Positions 62,087 to 64,000 of a stretch of DNA of 64,000 bases are shown piece by piece. Origin of the DNA: Ignavibacteriota bacterium. GTDB lineage: Bacteria > Bacteroidota > Ignavibacteria > Tepidaquicellales > OLB5. The stretch covers positions 1-64,000 of the forward strand of contig RPQH01000007.1 in NCBI GenBank assembly GCA_003820375.1, read 5' to 3'. The first letter of the stretch is position 1. The number at the start of each line of letters is the position of its first letter. A model generated the notes under the pieces. It ran no database searches. It was not told where the DNA came from and worked only from the letters and a program-made list of their open reading frames with translations. Made by a program: the position numbers and the translations under genes.

Positions 62087-62099
62087 TTACCCGCTCCAT
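62087..62099 (+). other. tRNA-Gly 3'-end core, second attachment-site copy
   Basis: TTACCCGCTCCAT is identical to 56921-56933, in the same orientation. Bases before and after it differ, so the exact shared core is 13 bases. It ends 33 bases before the cas6 start. With the first copy it frames a 5.2-kb segment holding both integrases. Confidence 0.65.
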
Positions 62100-62132
62100 A
62101 TTCATAATTTTGTTACAATAGATTTCACAAAC

Positions 62133-62906
62133 TTGAGAATAAAATTACATTTATATCAGGAGAAACCTGAGCAATTAATTCCTATTAATTATCAGTACGG
62201 AATATCTTCGTTTATTTATAACACAATTGCAACATCAAATAATTCATATTCTAAATGGCTTCATGATTCAGGATTTAGCAGTGGGAATAAAAAATTCAAA
62301 TTTTTCACATTTTCTCGTTTAGATATTCGGGATATAAGAGTTATCGGAAACAAATTAAAAATTTTTTCCGATACTTTACAGCTTATAATATCTATGTATG
62401 GCATCAAATCGTTTGATAGCTTTGTGACAGGAATGTTTGAGAATCAAAAGCTCAGATTGTTTGATAATGCTACTGAAGCAAGTTTTATTATAAACACGAT
62501 AGAAACAGAAGCTGAACCTGAATACAGTGAAAAGATGATTTTTAGAACTTTATCTCCTATTGTGCTATCTAAGAAAGTAAATGATCGCACTGTACCCCAG
62601 TATCTTCATCCTGATGCAGAGGATTATTTTGAATACTTCAAACGGAATCTTGAAGAAAAATACATTGCACTTTGTCTGCACAATAATGAAAAGGTGATAG
62701 AACGCAAAATTCAATGTTTGAAAATTATAAGTACTCCTAAATCACGGTTAATAAAGATTAAAGAAGGCAAAATTGATGAAACAAGTATCAGGGGATTTGA
62801 TTATGAATTTGAATTACAGGCAGATAAAGAGTTTATGAAAATCGGCTATGAAACCGGCTTTGGAATAAACAATAGTTTAGGTTTTGGATGTGTGGGCGTG
62901 AAGTGA
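62133..62906 (+). CDS. cas6: CRISPR-associated endoribonuclease Cas6
   Basis: 257 residues. The start is a TTG. The RAMP-type N-terminus (MRIKLHLYQEKPEQLIPINY, then GISSFIYNTIA) and the C-terminal glycine-rich loop GYETGFGINNSLGFGCVGVK are diagnostic of Cas6. Cas6 cuts the CRISPR precursor transcript at each repeat. A His early in the protein (H34-H45 region: SKWLHDSGF) may be catalytic. It opens a CRISPR operon and lies directly after the tRNA-Gly scar. No repeat array is seen in the window. Confidence 0.9.
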   Translation: MRIKLHLYQEKPEQLIPINYQYGISSFIYNTIATSNNSYSKWLHDSGFSSGNKKFKFFTFSRLDIRDIRVIGNKLKIFSDTLQLIISMYGIKSFDSFVTGMFENQKLRLFDNATEASFIINTIETEAEPEYSEKMIFRTLSPIVLSKKVNDRTVPQYLHPDAEDYFEYFKRNLEEKYIALCLHNNEKVIERKIQCLKIISTPKSRLIKIKEGKIDETSIRGFDYEFELQADKEFMKIGYETGFGINNSLGFGCVGVK

Positions 62907-62937
62907 CATTGAAGCACCTATAACATTTTGAGTGATT

Positions 62938-62956
62938 TGTATCATGAAATGATACA
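62938..62956. promoter_or_regulatory. Palindrome between cas6 and the next cas gene
   Basis: TGTATCAT-GAA-ATGATACA: eight-base perfect arms with a three-base spacer. It contains the same ATGATAC half-site as the inverted repeat at 4637-4663, but arms are inverted in order. Could be an operator for the downstream cas genes, or an mRNA hairpin. Confidence 0.35.
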
Positions 62957-63005
62957 CAAATTGAAAAATATTTTTTAAAATTATGAAAATTAAACAATAT
63001 TCGAT

Positions 63006-64000
63006 ATGATTTATGAAATTACAAATTTTGTGGATTCTATACCAGCTAATTATCATACAGACGGCTTAAAACCATCTCCAGGCATGCATATTATTATTGA
63101 TCTTAACCAAGATGGGAATTTGAATCAAGAAGGTTATAAAAGTTATATTATAGATAAAAAGGGAATAATTTCAGGGTTGGTATATAACAAACTAGTCGAA
63201 GTTGATTGTGACTTTGACTTTGGCATTAGAGAGTATCATTCAGCTTATATAGATATGAATAAAGCTTTAGATCTCCCCGCTAAGAGAATACATTCAACTG
63301 TGCCATATATTATTAAAGTCAAAAAAGAAAACTTACAAAAAATAGAATCATCATTTGAAAATTATTTTAATAATTGTAAAAAATACTATGACGAAGATTG
63401 TTTTGAGTTGGTAGAACAAATAATAAACTTCTCTAAAAATCATTTAAAATCAAAAATAAATAACGATCCAATACTCAATGAAATTGATAATAAAAGTTAT
63501 ATTATTGTTTATTTCGCAGTTGACATGAAAAATCTAATTAAATCGCATAATGCTTATTTATCTTCAAAGCTTTTTTTAAAAGATGATTTTAACATTGAAT
63601 CAGGTGGGGACGTATACGGTGTGAGTGGATTTTTGAACGGTGCAAATACAAAAAAACCATTTATTATGCACCAAACATCAATTTATAAAAACGGGATAAA
63701 TAACCGGATTTCGAAAAATAACGATATTGCCATAAAACTTTTTCAATTTGAAACATTACTTAAGAACAAGAAGCTACCTAACATTATCCCTATATTTATA
63801 GATAAAGAAGAACTCAACAAAGAGTTTGTAAGGATTTACAGTAGAGACAATACACTCACGTTTAGAGATATAATTAGACAACTTTTTGAACAAAGGCAGG
63901 AAGATATTTCCAATTATTATTTAATAAATTGGTCAAATAGAAACGGGATAATAATAAATGATATTGATTATGTTACCAAATTTAGGTTTTACATAGATAA
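63006..64000 (+). CDS. cas8b: Probable Cas8b (TM1802/Csh1-type) protein, C-terminus beyond the window
   Basis: The ORF is open from the ATG at 63006 to the window end (331 codons), so the ORF track missed it. The N-terminus MIYEITNFVDSIPANYHTDG, then a strand-rich part, and the middle GGDVYGVSGFLNGANTKKPF followed by IMHQTSIYKNG fit the large subunit of type I-B Cascade (TM1802/Csh1 group), expected directly after cas6. Similarity is judged by eye and by position, so the gene name is tentative. The protein would recognise target DNA and contact Cas3. Confidence 0.55.
   Translation, partial: MIYEITNFVDSIPANYHTDGLKPSPGMHIIIDLNQDGNLNQEGYKSYIIDKKGIISGLVYNKLVEVDCDFDFGIREYHSAYIDMNKALDLPAKRIHSTVPYIIKVKKENLQKIESSFENYFNNCKKYYDEDCFELVEQIINFSKNHLKSKINNDPILNEIDNKSYIIVYFAVDMKNLIKSHNAYLSSKLFLKDDFNIESGGDVYGVSGFLNGANTKKPFIMHQTSIYKNGINNRISKNNDIAIKLFQFETLLKNKKLPNIIPIFIDKEELNKEFVRIYSRDNTLTFRDIIRQLFEQRQEDISNYYLINWSNRNGIIINDIDYVTKFRFYID

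Noticed and set aside
1-64000. CRISPR array
   Set aside because: Despite cas6 at the right end, no series of equal repeats with spacers was seen; the array probably lies outside.
1-64000. Insertion sequences or transposases
   Set aside because: No DDE transposase, no IS terminal repeats were recognised; mobility here is by tyrosine integrases.

Overview
The window looks like an accessory-rich stretch of a genome from the Ignavibacteria/Bacteroidota-Chlorobi side of the tree. Five secreted proteins carry the T9SS C-terminal sorting signature (variants of QNYPNPFNP followed by an FYRL/SGxYFY-type domain or its start). The base composition is low in G+C, and many small genes belong to DUF families common in such islands. 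The organism assignment is inference from these protein signatures; no rRNA gene or intact tRNA gene was found.

Layout. 1-5.85 kb looks like ordinary chromosome: the N-terminal part of a large secreted protein, an SBBP-repeat secreted protein, a DUF4180 gene and a lone 2-oxoacid-dehydrogenase-type acyltransferase. At 5881-5925 lies the 3' half of a tRNA-Thr gene without its 5' half, the usual scar of a tRNA-targeting integrated element. From there to 23.5 kb is a mosaic island: a two-gene unit (degenerate metallo-beta-lactamase/helical protein plus a nucleoside-deoxyribosyltransferase/TIR-like protein), small DUF genes, a TrlF-type PHP-ATPase, three related genes or fragments of a roughly 490-residue helical protein family, and two T9SS cargo proteins, one of them a secreted metalloprotease with a possible structured leader RNA. 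A second tRNA scar (tRNA-Asp 3' half) lies at 23498-23543.

23.8-30.2 kb holds a DUF4238 gene and an apparent two-gene unit of a 1147-residue protein and a PD-(D/E)XK-like nuclease. 30.2-31.4 kb is gene-poor and contains a decayed gene. 32.2-38.4 kb is a compact six-gene minus-strand operon for an ABC importer (membrane protein, solute-binding lipoprotein, two permeases, ATPase, methyltransferase). 38.6-45.7 kb returns to small DUF genes, another roughly 490-residue helical protein and a very large UbiA-type membrane protein.

46.1-55.1 kb is a different kind of DNA: richer in G+C, with Shine-Dalgarno sequences and GTG/TTG starts. It encodes replication/mobilisation functions: two Replic_Relax-like proteins, an ArdC-like antirestriction zincin, a DNA-methylase-like protein lacking the catalytic motif, a zinc ribbon protein, membrane proteins, a VirD4/TraD-like ATPase and a primase-like protein. 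It is preceded by a 130-bp nested inverted repeat and a perfect 21-bp hairpin. A T9SS cargo gene with a structured leader follows, then a tRNA-Gly 3'-end scar at 56.9 kb. From 56.9 to 62.1 kb are two tyrosine integrases with their own excisionase-like proteins, each beside a copy of the tRNA-Gly 3' end. Immediately after the last scar starts a CRISPR-Cas operon (cas6, then a probable cas8b/TM1802-type gene running off the window); no CRISPR array is visible.

Taken together the window is a series of tRNA-associated integration sites filled with mobile-element machinery, candidate defence genes, secreted T9SS proteins and uncharacterised small-protein modules. The best candidates for undescribed systems are the 25.5-30.2 kb two-gene unit, the 6.5-9.8 kb two-gene unit, the repeated DUF1059/helical-protein module, the importer-methyltransferase operon and the structured leaders.
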